From Burkholderiales bacterium (lineage in GTDB: Bacteria; Pseudomonadota; Gammaproteobacteria; Burkholderiales; SG8-41), in contig JAIETP010000014.1 in assembly GCA_019744975.1 (NCBI GenBank), forward strand, positions 1 through 64,000: DNA of 64,000 nucleotides, in the 5' to 3' direction. How positions within the stretch are numbered: position 1 is the first letter of the stretch; each line of letters begins with the position of its first letter. The notes below the pieces were generated by a model. That model saw only the letters and a program-made list of their open reading frames with translations. It did no database searches and was not told the DNA's origin. Below, in pieces: positions 9,426-19,613 of the stretch. A program made the translations under genes and the position numbers.

Positions 9426-10934
9426 TCAGGTATTTTTTATCGCATACCCATAAGCCATGTTGGTGCGATCCCCACCTTCACGGTCATAGGCCTGCTTGGC
9501 CAGCGCAAAGCGGTCATTGACCAGCGACGCACGGTGCTGCGCCGTCACGCCGTAGAGCCGGGCATTGTTCTCGCCGAAAATCGCCCGTTTGGTCGGACCG
9601 TCGGCCGCGCCCAGCATCGGGAAGCCGTACTTCTTGCGCATGTCTTCCGGAATTTCCAGCCGGCGCAGCGCCTCGATCTGCCATTGCGGTGCGCCGGTCC
9701 ACACCGCGTCCGTGCCCCATACCACGTGATCTGCCCCCAGGCCCTTGACCAACTGGCCCATCATCGCCGCGCACAACCGCGGTTCAGCCACGGTACTCTG
9801 GGCAAACAGCTGGCCGACGTCACCATAGACGTTTTTCACGCCGAATTTCGCCGGAATCTCGGCGAGGTCGGTGACCCAGTCGATGCGCCCGGTCTGCTCG
9901 AACTGCTCCATGCCCACCTTGTACGCGCCGCCGGTGAAACGGAATGCCGAGTGGTAGCAGATGAAGTTCAGCTGCGGCCAGTCCTTCGCTGCCTTGCCCA
10001 CGTCGCGCACGTCGGCGTATTCCAGCAGGTGGGGGAATTCCTTGGCGGTGGCGGGCGGATAAAGGCCCTTGTGGAAACAGACGTTACGCAGACTCGGCGT
10101 GGTTTTCGACGCCTTGACCAGTTTTTCGTAAAACGGATACAGCAATTTCTCGTCGTCGAGGCGCCACGGATGCTTGGCAAGCTGCTTGTTGGTGTTGTCA
10201 CCTACGGTGTAACCCTTGAACGAATCAGGCTTGAGCCTCTCCAGATCCTGGTCAACCTTGTCCATCCAGCCCGGCATGCCCGGCATGAAAATGGCGTGGG
10301 AGTACATGCGCTTGGTGCCCGCCTCCTTGTTGACCTTGGTCCGCGCATCGTCCTTCATTTCGTTGGTCAGGAACCAGTCGCGCGGCTCTTCCGAACCGGA
10401 GCCGGAAATCAGCGCGATCTTGGTGTCGGAGTCGAGGTAAATTTCCTTGAAGTAGTTGGGGAACTTCAGGTCATCAATGGTCTGCGGCTTGCCGACCAGC
10501 AGCGGATTCCAGCCGGCCTTGCCCACCGCTTCGCGCTGGCGCACAAAACCCATGATGCGGGTGTCATCTCTCAGAAAATGGGTGTGCATGTCCATGATGA
10601 ACTGGCCCTTCAGCGCATTGGCGCGTTCATTGGCCATTTCCGGGGTCGCAGCCTCCGCACGGCTCACCGCGTAGAGCGGGCCGTAGGTGTCGTTCATCGC
10701 GACAAATGCCGCCGCCATGCCGGCCGCGCTTTTGAAAAAGCGGCGGCGCGTGGTGTTGTGTTTTTTTGACATTTCATCGCCGATGGCCTTGACCCGCGCC
10801 TCGAACTCGCGCTGCTTCTCGGTCTGCGGCGTCGGCATGTACTCGTCACTGGAAATACATTGTGTCGGTATCGGCGACGGAAAAACGCTGGTTTCGGCGG
10901 CAACGACCTGAGCCAGCTCTTCTGGGGTAAGCAT
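9426..10934 (-). CDS. Tat-exported amidohydrolase (metal-dependent TIM-barrel hydrolase)
   Basis: Twin-arginine 'TRRRFFKSAAGMAAAFVAM', 'FIMDMHTHFL', 'VVWGTDAVWTG'. An internal start (MPTPQTEK...) is possible. Confidence 0.75.
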   Translation of the reverse strand: MLTPEELAQVVAAETSVFPSPIPTQCISSDEYMPTPQTEKQREFEARVKAIGDEMSKKHNTTRRRFFKSAAGMAAAFVAMNDTYGPLYAVSRAEAATPEMANERANALKGQFIMDMHTHFLRDDTRIMGFVRQREAVGKAGWNPLLVGKPQTIDDLKFPNYFKEIYLDSDTKIALISGSGSEEPRDWFLTNEMKDDARTKVNKEAGTKRMYSHAIFMPGMPGWMDKVDQDLERLKPDSFKGYTVGDNTNKQLAKHPWRLDDEKLLYPFYEKLVKASKTTPSLRNVCFHKGLYPPATAKEFPHLLEYADVRDVGKAAKDWPQLNFICYHSAFRFTGGAYKVGMEQFEQTGRIDWVTDLAEIPAKFGVKNVYGDVGQLFAQSTVAEPRLCAAMMGQLVKGLGADHVVWGTDAVWTGAPQWQIEALRRLEIPEDMRKKYGFPMLGAADGPTKRAIFGENNARLYGVTAQHRASLVNDRFALAKQAYDREGGDRTNMAYGYAIKNT

Positions 10935-11086
10935 GCGCGACTCCTGATGGATTAAAACGCGCTGAGCATCCGCCGTCCGGGGTGCCGCTGACGCGGCTTT
11001 TTTATGGCAGAACGTGGCTGGTGAAACGGCGTCGGAGGATTCTGCGACGCGTGCCGAATCGTGTCAAACGGCGCGGCGTGGAACGC

Positions 11087-11521
11087 TTATTTGACGACCT
11101 GCAGCCGCGGCCGGCCGGCCGGCGCCGGTGCATCGGGTTTGGGGTCTTCGGGCCCTTCGGGCGCCGATGCCGGCGGCAACGCACCGGCCGGAGCGGTCAG
11201 CTGCACCGGTGATTCTTCAGGGAAAAACAGGCCCTGGCCGTTTTCACGGGCAAAGATGCCCTGAACTGCGGCAAGCGGAATCGAGCACTCGCGCGACACG
11301 CCGCCGAAACGCGCTGAAAACTGGATCAAATCAGGGCCGATGGTCAGCTTGTGCGTCGCGTCGTAACTCAGGTTGAGCACGATTTCGCCGTTTTTGACAT
11401 GCTCCATCGGCACCCGCGTGTTTTCATCGACCTTCACCGACAGGTACGGCGTCATGCCGCTGTCGCAGGCCCACTCGTGAATGGCGCGGATCAGGTACGG
11501 CTTGGTCGAACGCTCGTTCAT
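11087..11521 (-). CDS. sspB: ClpXP specificity-enhancing factor SspB
   Basis: 'STKPYLIRAIHEWACDSGMTPYLSVKVDE', 'IVLNLSYDATHKLTIG', 'FSARFGGVSRECSIPLAAVQGIFARENGQGLFF'. Confidence 0.92.
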   Translation of the reverse strand: MNERSTKPYLIRAIHEWACDSGMTPYLSVKVDENTRVPMEHVKNGEIVLNLSYDATHKLTIGPDLIQFSARFGGVSRECSIPLAAVQGIFARENGQGLFFPEESPVQLTAPAGALPPASAPEGPEDPKPDAPAPAGRPRLQVVK

Positions 11522-11528
11522 AAACCTA

Positions 11529-11610
11529 GCGCGGAGCGATGAGTGATGAATGATGAGCGAAAACCTGCACGCACCGGGTTTCGTTCATCATTCCGCGCTC
11601 CGCATTCATC
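11529..11610. repeat. Intergenic inverted repeat built of TGATGAATGATGAG-type units between sspB and sspA
   Basis: gaatgatgagcgaaaacc (11548..11565) against gggtttcgttcatcattc (11576..11593), flanked by gcggagcg / cgctccgc. Confidence 0.7.
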
Positions 11611-11613
11611 ACT

Positions 11614-12213
11614 TTATTTACGCATGACCTTTTCGGAAGCGGTCAGCGCGTCGATGTAAGCCGGGCGACTGAACAGCCGCTCGGCGTATTTCATCAGCGG
11701 CGCGGCCTGCTTGCCGAGCTGGATGCCGTAATGGTCAAGGCGCCACAGCAGCGGCGCGATGGCCACGTCGAGCATCGAGAACTCCTCGCCCAGCATGTAT
11801 TTCTGCTTGGCGAATACCGGTGCGATCTGGGTCAGGCTGTCGCGGATGGTCTGGCGGCCCTTGTCGGCCTGCTTCTGCGTGCCCTTTTCGATGTGGATGA
11901 CATGCGAGAACATTTCCTGCTCGAAGCGGAACAGGAACAGCCGCGCCCGCGCGCGCATCACCGGATCCGCCGGCATCAGCTGTGGATGCGGGAAACGGTC
12001 GTCGATGTATTCGTTGATGATGTTCGATTCGTAGAGAATCAGATCGCGTTCGACCAGCACCGGCACCTGGTTGTACGGATTCATCACCGCGAGGTCTTCC
12101 GGCTTGTTGAACAGGTCGACGTCGATGATCTGGAAATCCATGTCTTTTTCGTACAACACGAAGCGGCAGCGTTGGCTGAAAGGACAGGTGGTGCCGGAGT
12201 AGAGTGTCATCAT
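11614..12213 (-). CDS. sspA: Stringent starvation protein A (GST fold)
   Basis: 'LYSGTTCPFSQRCRFVLYEKDMDFQIIDVDLFNKPEDLAVMNPYNQVPVLVERDLILYESNIINEYIDDRFPHPQLMP'. Confidence 0.93.
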   Translation of the reverse strand: MMTLYSGTTCPFSQRCRFVLYEKDMDFQIIDVDLFNKPEDLAVMNPYNQVPVLVERDLILYESNIINEYIDDRFPHPQLMPADPVMRARARLFLFRFEQEMFSHVIHIEKGTQKQADKGRQTIRDSLTQIAPVFAKQKYMLGEEFSMLDVAIAPLLWRLDHYGIQLGKQAAPLMKYAERLFSRPAYIDALTASEKVMRK

Positions 12214-12336
12214 GATGTTTTATCCGTAGCGGAACAGCAGGTCAGTCGGTAAGGCGGCCAGAGGAAGAAAAGGAACGTTGGGCAAGTGACGGGCCGTGAC
12301 GCGATGAATGCGCACGGCCCCGGCGGTCGACTGAAT

Positions 12337-13101
12337 TTAATGCACGTCTTTCCAGTACTCCTTCTTCAGGGCATAGACGAAAATGAACAGCAAGCCCAGC
12401 GCCATCAGCACAAAAAGACCGATGGTCTTGCGGTCGCTGCGCACCGGTTCAGCCATGAACACCATGTAGTTCACCAGGTCGGCAACCATTTCGTCATATT
12501 GGACGGGGGTCAGCAGGCCAGATTTATCGAGTTTCAGCGCCATTACGGATTTCATGTAACCCGCCCCTTGCACCTTGCGCTCGACCAGCACCTGCTCGCC
12601 CTGCAGCTCCCACAACACATGCGGCATGCCGACGTTGGCATACACGGTGTTGTTCCAGCCGGTGGGCCGTTCGGCATCGCGGTAGAAACCGCGCATGTAG
12701 GTATAGAGCCAGTCGGCGCCGCTGCCGTCGGCGGAAGCACGCGAACGCGCAATCACCGAAAGGTCCGGCGGCGCCGCGCCGAACCAGTTCTTGGCATCCT
12801 TCGGGTCCATCGCGATGCGCATCAGGTCACCGACCTTGACGCCGGTGAACACCAGGTTGTCACGGATCTGCGCATCCGTCAGGCCGATCTCCTGCAGCCG
12901 GTTGTAACGCATGTAGTTCGCGCTGTGGCAGTTCAGGCAGTAATTGGCGAAGTGCCGCGCGCCGCGCTGCAGAGATGCGTGGTCTTCTTCGTTGATCGGC
13001 GCACGATCCAGCTTGACCTCGGCACCGGCGGCCAGCGCGAGTGTCGGCACCAGCAACAGGGCCGCAAATAAGTATTTGATTTTATTCATGTTTTTGTTCA
13101 T
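12337..13101 (-). CDS. petC: Cytochrome c1 of the bc1 complex
   Basis: 'NYCLNCHSANYMRYNRL' CXXCH haem motif, C-terminal TM; starts MNKNMNKIKYLFAALLLVPTLALA. Confidence 0.93.
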   Translation of the reverse strand: MNKNMNKIKYLFAALLLVPTLALAAGAEVKLDRAPINEEDHASLQRGARHFANYCLNCHSANYMRYNRLQEIGLTDAQIRDNLVFTGVKVGDLMRIAMDPKDAKNWFGAAPPDLSVIARSRASADGSGADWLYTYMRGFYRDAERPTGWNNTVYANVGMPHVLWELQGEQVLVERKVQGAGYMKSVMALKLDKSGLLTPVQYDEMVADLVNYMVFMAEPVRSDRKTIGLFVLMALGLLFIFVYALKKEYWKDVH

Positions 13102-14543
13102 CACATGGTCACCCGATCCGGTTCCGGCTTGGTCTTGTCCATCGCCGAATACCAGGGCATCAGCAGGAAGAAGGCGAAATAAATCAGTGTGCCGATCTGC
13201 GAAATGATGGTGCCCATCGGCGTCACCACCTGCACACCGTAGTAACCGAGCACGAGGAAGGTGATGACAAAAATGCTCAGCGCGGCCTTGGACAGCGGAC
13301 CCTTGTAACGGATCGATTTCACCGGGCTGCGGTCCAGCCACGGCAGCAGGAAGAAAATCAGCGTCGCGGCGCCCATCATCGCCACGCCCCAGACTTTCGC
13401 TTCGATCGGGAAGGTGACGCCGAGAACGGTGAACGCCGGGCCTTTCATCAGGAAGATCAGCGCAAGGCCGATGGCAAAAGCCGCGTATTTGACGCGCTCG
13501 CTGCGCACGGTCAGCCAGATCAGCACCACATAGGCGGCCACGCCGATCGCCAGCACCAGCATGAAGTCCTCGGTGATCGCGCGCAGGATCGAGTAATACG
13601 GCGTGAAGTACCACACCGGGGCGATATGCGCCGGCGTCTTCAGCGGATCAGCCGGGATGAAATTGTTGTACTCGAGGAAGTAGCCGCCCATTTCCGGCGC
13701 GAAAAACACCACCATGAAAAACAGGAACAGGAACACCACCACGCCGACCATGTCCTTCACCGTGTAATACGGATGGAAGGGGATGCCGTCGAGCGGCCGG
13801 CCCTGCGCGTCCTTGTGTTTCTTGATCTCGACGCCGTCCGGGTTGTTCGAGCCGACTTCGTGCAGCGCCATGATGTGCGCGGCAACGAGCCCCAGCAGCA
13901 CCAGCGGCAGCGCGATCACGTGGAACGCAAAAAAGCGGTTCAGCGTGGCGTCCGAAATCACGAAGTCGCCGCGGATCCAGGTCGACAGGTCGGGGCCGAT
14001 CAGCGGCAGCGCGTCGAACAGGTTGATGATCACCTGCGCGCCCCAGAACGACATCTGCCCCCAAGGCAGCAGGTAGCCGAAGAAGGCCTCGGCCATCAGG
14101 CACAGGTAGATCAGCATGCCGAATATCCAGATCAGCTCGCGCGGCTGGCGGTATGAGCCGTACATCAGGCCGCGGAACATGTGCAGATAGATCACGACAA
14201 AAAACGCCGAGGCGCCGGTCGAGTGCATGTACCGGATGAACCAGCCCATCGGCACGTCGCGCATGATGTATTCGACGGAAGCAAACGCTTCAGCCGCCGA
14301 CGGCTTGTAATGCATCACCAGGAAAATGCCGGTGACGATCTGGATCACCAGCACCAGCATCGCCAGGCCGCCGAAGAAATACCAGAAGTTGAAATTTTTC
14401 GGCGCGTAGTACTGCGACAGGTGGTCGCGCCACAGCGACATCAGCGGAAAACGTTGATCAACCCAGGTCAGCACGCCGCTGATCGGGGCGTTGAGCGGGC
14501 CGGCGCCGGTGAACTGTACGGGTTCTTTGGGGGTAGCAGCCAT
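13101..14543 (-). CDS. petB: Cytochrome b of the bc1 complex
   Basis: 'FGGLAMLVLVIQIVTGIFLVMHYKP', 'FFGYLLPWGQMSFWGAQVI', 'PVWYFTPYYSILRA'. Confidence 0.96.
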   Translation of the reverse strand: MAATPKEPVQFTGAGPLNAPISGVLTWVDQRFPLMSLWRDHLSQYYAPKNFNFWYFFGGLAMLVLVIQIVTGIFLVMHYKPSAAEAFASVEYIMRDVPMGWFIRYMHSTGASAFFVVIYLHMFRGLMYGSYRQPRELIWIFGMLIYLCLMAEAFFGYLLPWGQMSFWGAQVIINLFDALPLIGPDLSTWIRGDFVISDATLNRFFAFHVIALPLVLLGLVAAHIMALHEVGSNNPDGVEIKKHKDAQGRPLDGIPFHPYYTVKDMVGVVVFLFLFFMVVFFAPEMGGYFLEYNNFIPADPLKTPAHIAPVWYFTPYYSILRAITEDFMLVLAIGVAAYVVLIWLTVRSERVKYAAFAIGLALIFLMKGPAFTVLGVTFPIEAKVWGVAMMGAATLIFFLLPWLDRSPVKSIRYKGPLSKAALSIFVITFLVLGYYGVQVVTPMGTIISQIGTLIYFAFFLLMPWYSAMDKTKPEPDRVTM

Positions 14544-14549
14544 TTTTGA

Positions 14550-15143
14550 TCAGGCTCCCTTGCTGTCTTCGCCGATCACGATGCGCGTGTCGGAGAGGTA
14601 TTTGTGCGGCGGCACCACCAGGTTGTCGGGCGCGGGCCGGTTTTTGTAAACACGGCCGGCCAGATCAAACAGCGAGCCGTGGCAGGGGCAGTAGAAGCCG
14701 CCCTGCCAGTTCGGATCAAAAGCTTCGGCCTGTTTGGCGAACTTGCCCACCGGCGAACAGCCGAGATGGGTGCAGATGCCGACGACGACCAGATATTCAT
14801 CCTTGATCGCGCGCATTTCGTTGGTGGCGTACGCCGGCTGCATTTTCTTTTTCGACTGGGGATCGGCGACATTGCCGTCATTGGCGCGGATGGTCTCGAG
14901 CATTTCCTTGGTGCGGCGGACGATCCACACCGGCTTGCCCTGCCATTCGACGGTGACGCGTTCACCCGGCGCCAGCGTTGTGAGATCAACTTCCACCGGA
15001 GCACCGGCGGCCTTTGCGCGTTCCGACGGCAACATGCTCGCCACAAACGGCACTGCTGCCGCACCTGCCGCAACACCTCCGGCGACGGTCGTGGCAGCGA
15101 CCAGAAACTGCCGTTTTCCCTGATCGGTCTCTTTCTCGGACAT
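14550..15143 (-). CDS. petA: Rieske iron-sulfur subunit of the bc1 complex
   Basis: 'CTHLGCSP' and 'CPCHGSLFD' [2Fe-2S] ligand motifs. Confidence 0.96.
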   Translation of the reverse strand: MSEKETDQGKRQFLVAATTVAGGVAAGAAAVPFVASMLPSERAKAAGAPVEVDLTTLAPGERVTVEWQGKPVWIVRRTKEMLETIRANDGNVADPQSKKKMQPAYATNEMRAIKDEYLVVVGICTHLGCSPVGKFAKQAEAFDPNWQGGFYCPCHGSLFDLAGRVYKNRPAPDNLVVPPHKYLSDTRIVIGEDSKGA

Positions 15144-15344
15144 GCCTGTAGTCCCCTTTAGTACTTGCAGCGCTAAAAAGGCGACATTTTACACGCGGAC
15201 AGGGGTAAAAGTTAAGCGGAACCTGAAAAAGTCCTACTGATTCAGCAGCTTACCGGTGGCGCCGCGCAAGCTTGCGACAACGCAGCGCGCCCCGCGGGCG
15301 CAGGGCGCGGTCGATACACGATTCGTCAGTGAAAAACCGCCGGT

Positions 15345-15785
15345 TTACTGCGGCGGCGGATGCGGAATCACGCGCTGCCAGGGCGATGCGCAGGTCTGCG
15401 CATACGGGTAATACGTTTGTGACTCCGCACAGAAATACCAGGCCGGCGTTCCGGACGGCGACGGCGATTGTGCGGGCGCCTGCGTTTGTGCCGGCGCCTG
15501 CGCCACCTGTCCCTGTGCCGGCACCGGATTGCCGCGCTCGTCGTAATAGACCAAAGGCTCCCGCACCACGACCCGCTCGCGTACCACCACCGGAGGCGGC
15601 GAGTAGTAATACGACGACGCATACGGGTAATACCAGGGCGCAAACAGCAGCGGCGCACCGATGTAGACGCCGACCCGCGCATGTGAATGGCCATGGCCAT
15701 GACGATGGCCACGACCGCCGGCATCAGCCGGCAGGCTTGCGATCAGCATGACCGCAGCGAATGTCAGTATCAGGAATTTGCGCAT
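15345..15785 (-). CDS. Putative exported His-rich / proline-rich hypothetical protein
   Basis: MRKFLILTFAAVMLIASLPADAGGRGHRHGHGHSHARVG; Sec signal then His-rich stretch. Confidence 0.65.
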   Translation of the reverse strand: MRKFLILTFAAVMLIASLPADAGGRGHRHGHGHSHARVGVYIGAPLLFAPWYYPYASSYYYSPPPVVVRERVVVREPLVYYDERGNPVPAQGQVAQAPAQTQAPAQSPSPSGTPAWYFCAESQTYYPYAQTCASPWQRVIPHPPPQ

Positions 15786-15920
15786 GGGTATTCCCAAAAA
15801 TACGCCCAAAACAAGCAGGATGCTGCAATCATAGACCTGCAGCGCTGCACCAGGGGCGGCTAATTTGTTACAGAGTGTAACCACTTGCGCCGCAGGTAAA
15901 TCCCCTTGGCCGCGGCAGTG

Positions 15921-16931
15921 TCAGTCCAGCCACTTCGAACCTGCCGCTTCGGCCAGCGCAAAAGCCTGGGTGCCCCCGCCGACCATCCCGGAATAACGCG
16001 AGAAAAACAGATAGCCGTCGAACGGCGCCACAATTTCCTCGATGACTTCGTAGGTGTACATGTCCACCACCTGCCCGAGTTTGGTCCCGCCGGTCACCAG
16101 CGTCCCGAGTTGTTCCGGTTTTTCATAATAGGATTCGAGGTAACCGCTGTTTTTCGGACGCAGTTCCCGCCTGGCTTTGGTATCGAAATCGATCTGTCGC
16201 GGCGGTTTGGCATCTCCTTCGAGCATGCCGAGATGGCGCATCATGCCTTCGAGGCCGCGCATCATCATCGCGGTATAGTACTGCGAGGTTTCCGGGCCGA
16301 GATAACAGCCGCCGACCTCGGGATTCACCGCCGGCACACCGCGCGTATTGAGGTAATGCGCCGCAGCGCCGGCAAATTCGTTCTCGTGCACGAAAGGCGC
16401 ACCAAAGGCGCGGGCCAGTGCAATGTTTTTTTGCTTCAAAGCGCCGGGCGCCTTGCTGTTGTGATCCACCCTCGCCTGCAGCCGCCCGCCGCTGCCGCCG
16501 GAGTGGAAGTCGATCAGCGCATCGACATGGTGCAGCACATTCGCGGTGATCACAGCCGCGATCATCTGCGTGGTGTTGCCGCGCGCGTTGCCGGGATAAA
16601 CCTCGTGCAGGTCGGTGCGACCGTGCTGTTCCGGCGTCAGACGTCCGAAACCTGCCGTCGCCATCGGGTTGGCCACCGACACCAGCACGATGCGCCCTTT
16701 CAGCTTCGCCGTGTCCAGGCCATGGATGAATTCGCGGATGGCCATGGTTGCGAGGAATTCGTCGCCATGGGTGTTGGTGATGATGCCGAACACCGGCCCC
16801 GGCTGCCGGCCGGTAATGACATGCAGCGGCACGGCCAGCGTCGCGCCGTTCAGCATGGTGGTGACGGGCATGCGGGTGAACCAGCGGCCTTCGGACTGGT
16901 TGTGCCACAGCGGAACGGAATCAGGATTCAC
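15921..16931 (-). CDS. Succinylglutamate desuccinylase/aspartoacylase family zinc carboxypeptidase-like protein
   Basis: 'GIITNTHGDEFLATMAIREFIHG', 'ALIDFHSGGSGG', 'NPEVGGCYLGPE'. Confidence 0.85.
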   Translation of the reverse strand: MNPDSVPLWHNQSEGRWFTRMPVTTMLNGATLAVPLHVITGRQPGPVFGIITNTHGDEFLATMAIREFIHGLDTAKLKGRIVLVSVANPMATAGFGRLTPEQHGRTDLHEVYPGNARGNTTQMIAAVITANVLHHVDALIDFHSGGSGGRLQARVDHNSKAPGALKQKNIALARAFGAPFVHENEFAGAAAHYLNTRGVPAVNPEVGGCYLGPETSQYYTAMMMRGLEGMMRHLGMLEGDAKPPRQIDFDTKARRELRPKNSGYLESYYEKPEQLGTLVTGGTKLGQVVDMYTYEVIEEIVAPFDGYLFFSRYSGMVGGGTQAFALAEAAGSKWLD

Positions 16932-16955
16932 GGTCTGTCCTCTTTTGCGCTTTAA

Positions 16956-18584
16956 TCAAAAACGGAATACCAGCGAGGGTTCATCCATGCGGTCGCGGGG
17001 TTTGTGCATGCGTGCGGCCATTGCCAGCGCATGGGGCGCCGCCTCGAAGAGTATCTGCATCCGGCGTTCGTCCAGGCGCAGGCCGGCGCGCCGTGCCATC
17101 GTTTCCACGTGCGCGCGCGTCGTTGCATCGAGGTCGGCCGTTCCCGGTTCGTTGGCCCGGGTATCCACCGCCGGCGGCGAAACGCCGGGCGCAAGCAGGG
17201 GACGGCGCAGATGCCAGTCGGTGGCCAGCTGGTAGGCATGGCCGGCGCGCAGCACCTGCGCGTCGCCCGAAGGACGCGCCAGCAACTGCAGGCCCAGCGG
17301 CAGCCCGCTTTTTGAAAAACCGCAGGGCAGCACCAGCGCCGGCGTGCGCGCGACATTGGACGGCGTAAAGGCGTTGGAGCGCTGCCAGAAATTGAGCGTC
17401 TTGTGCGCATCCAGCCGCGGCGCCGGACCGAAACCGCAGGTGAGCAACACGTCATATCGTTCGACCAGCGGTTTCATTTCAGCCAGGTAGCGGCGATGCT
17501 CGCGCAGCGCCTGCACGTAATCCGCGGCCTGGAACAGGCAGGCGGGCAGGATGCGGCCGAGAAAATCGCGGCCGAAATCACCGGGCCGCGCGGCCAGCTG
17601 GTCCTGGTGAATCGCGAAGATCTCGCTCTCCGCGATGATGACCTTGATATCGAGTCCGTCCATCATCGGTCGCGCGCGGCAGTCTTCGACTTTTGCCCCG
17701 GCGCGGATGAACATCCGGATCGCCTCATCGAGCGCCGCCGCGTGCTCCGGGTGGGCAGGCAGATCCTCCTCCCAGTAATGGCGCAGTACGCCGACCTTCA
17801 AGCCACGGATGTCGGGGTTGAGTGCTGCGCGAAAATCAGGGATGTCCTGCCGGATGCTGCCTGCGTCCTGCGCATCGTAGCCGGCGATGGCCTGCAGCAG
17901 GATCGCGCAATCCTCCGCGCTGCGCGCCATCGGCCCGCAATGATCGAAGGTGAATGAATTGGGGATCACGCCGGCGCGGCTGACCAGCCCGTAAGTCGGC
18001 ATCAGTCCGGTAATGCCGCAGAACGACGCCGGTCCGCGGATCGAACCGCCGGTATCGGAGCCCAGCGCCGCCGGCGTCAGCCCGGCGGCGAGTGCCGCGC
18101 CGGCACCGCTGGATGAGCCGCCGGTGAAATGCGCAAGGTTCCACGGATTGCGCGATGGCGGCCACGGCAGGTCAAACGACGGTCCGCCGTGCGCGAACTC
18201 ATGGGTCTGCAGCTTGCCGAGCAACACCGCGCCCGCATCACGCAGTCTGCGGGTGGCGGTGGCATCCTCTGCGGGGATGTTGTCCGCGCAAATCCTGGAG
18301 CCGCCGGAAGTCAGGATTCCCCGTGTGTTGTAGATGTCCTTCAGCGCAAAAGGGATGCCGTGCAGCGGACCGCGGTAATCCCCGCGGGCGATTTCCTGCC
18401 CGGCCGCCGCTGCCTGCGCGCGCGCCATGTCCGCGGTGACCGTGATGTAGGCATTGAGCTGGGGATCCAGCGCGACGATGCGCGCCAGCATCGCCTCGGT
18501 CAGTTCAAGCGGCGAAAGTTTTTTCGCCTGAATCAGCCGCGCAATCCCGGCAATGCCGAGGAAATGCAGATCTGCTGTGCTCAT
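16956..18584 (-). CDS. Amidase signature family enzyme
   Basis: 'PLHGIPFALKDIYNTRGI', 'FTGGSSSGAGAALAAGLTPAALGSDTGGSIRGPASFCGITGLMPTYG' (Ser-cisSer-Lys). Confidence 0.93.
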   Translation of the reverse strand: MSTADLHFLGIAGIARLIQAKKLSPLELTEAMLARIVALDPQLNAYITVTADMARAQAAAAGQEIARGDYRGPLHGIPFALKDIYNTRGILTSGGSRICADNIPAEDATATRRLRDAGAVLLGKLQTHEFAHGGPSFDLPWPPSRNPWNLAHFTGGSSSGAGAALAAGLTPAALGSDTGGSIRGPASFCGITGLMPTYGLVSRAGVIPNSFTFDHCGPMARSAEDCAILLQAIAGYDAQDAGSIRQDIPDFRAALNPDIRGLKVGVLRHYWEEDLPAHPEHAAALDEAIRMFIRAGAKVEDCRARPMMDGLDIKVIIAESEIFAIHQDQLAARPGDFGRDFLGRILPACLFQAADYVQALREHRRYLAEMKPLVERYDVLLTCGFGPAPRLDAHKTLNFWQRSNAFTPSNVARTPALVLPCGFSKSGLPLGLQLLARPSGDAQVLRAGHAYQLATDWHLRRPLLAPGVSPPAVDTRANEPGTADLDATTRAHVETMARRAGLRLDERRMQILFEAAPHALAMAARMHKPRDRMDEPSLVFRF

Positions 18585-18635
18585 GTTGCGGGAACGGGAC
18601 TCGATGGTTATGGCCGTCCCCGGATTGTCGCATGT

Positions 18636-19613
18636 TCAGTCGATGGTTGCGCCCGCCGCTTTCACCAACTTGCCCAGCTTGGCAATGTCGCTGCGCAGAT
18701 GTTCCGTGAATTTCGCGGGCGTCATCATTACCGGCGCCGCGCCGTAGCCCGTCCAGATGTCCCTGACCTTCTGCAGGGCGAGCATTTTTCCGATTTCACC
18801 GTTCAGCTGGGCAACAACGTCGCCGGGCATGCCGGCGGGCCCCATCATGCCGCTGTAGAGTACGATGTCAAAACCCTTCAGGGTTTCAGTCATCGCCGGA
18901 ACCTCGGGTACCACCGGTGAACGGCTCATGCTCGTCACTCCCAGTGCACGCAGCTTGCCGGCCTTGATGTGCGGCAGGGCAGCCGGCGTGGTCGAAAAGC
19001 TGATCGACGCCTCGCCACCCAGCACTGCCGCCACCGCCGGCGCGCTGCCCTTGTACGGGATGTGCACCATCTTGACCTTGGCCATCGATTTCAGCGTTTC
19101 ACCCGAGAGATGCAGAATGGTGCCGTTACCGGAAGACGCATAGTTGATCTCGTCGGGCCGCGCCTTCGCCAGCGCCACCAGTTCGGCAACGGATTTCACC
19201 GGCAGCGAAGGATGCACGATCAGGATCAGCGGCGTCTGCGCGACCATCGAGACCTGCGAGAAATCCTGCACCGAATCGAAGGGCAATCTGGAATAAAGCG
19301 ATGCATTGATGGCATGCGTGGTGACATCGGTGAAATAAAGCGTGTAACCGTCAGCCGGGGACTTCGCGACCTGCGCCGCGGCCAGCGTGGTGCCGGCGCC
19401 CGGACGATTGTCCACGACAAATTGCTGGCCCTGGGTGGTGCTCAGGTGCTGCACGATCACCCGCGCCAGTCCGTCGGAAATGCCGCCTGGCGGAAACGGC
19501 ACAACGACACGAACGGGACGCAGGGGATATTGCTGTGCGCTGACAAGGCCTGCGGGAACGAACAATGCTGCGCCGAATGCAAACAGGGCGCAAAAACGCA
19601 AATGGCTGTTCAT
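18636..19613 (-). CDS. Bug/TctC family tripartite tricarboxylate transporter substrate-binding protein
   Basis: MNSHLRFCALFAFGAALFVPAGLVSAQQYPLRPVRVVVPFPPGGISDGLAR; VDNRPGAGTTLAA. Confidence 0.9.
   Translation of the reverse strand: MNSHLRFCALFAFGAALFVPAGLVSAQQYPLRPVRVVVPFPPGGISDGLARVIVQHLSTTQGQQFVVDNRPGAGTTLAAAQVAKSPADGYTLYFTDVTTHAINASLYSRLPFDSVQDFSQVSMVAQTPLILIVHPSLPVKSVAELVALAKARPDEINYASSGNGTILHLSGETLKSMAKVKMVHIPYKGSAPAVAAVLGGEASISFSTTPAALPHIKAGKLRALGVTSMSRSPVVPEVPAMTETLKGFDIVLYSGMMGPAGMPGDVVAQLNGEIGKMLALQKVRDIWTGYGAAPVMMTPAKFTEHLRSDIAKLGKLVKAAGATID

Noticed and set aside
9534-10769. 411-aa plus-strand ORF opposite the amidohydrolase
   Set aside because: Antisense shadow ORF; the amidohydrolase has clear motifs and a terminator.
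13101-13614. N-terminal extension or fusion of cytochrome c1
   Set aside because: The extension is out-of-frame cytochrome b sequence; a signal-peptide start lies at 13101.
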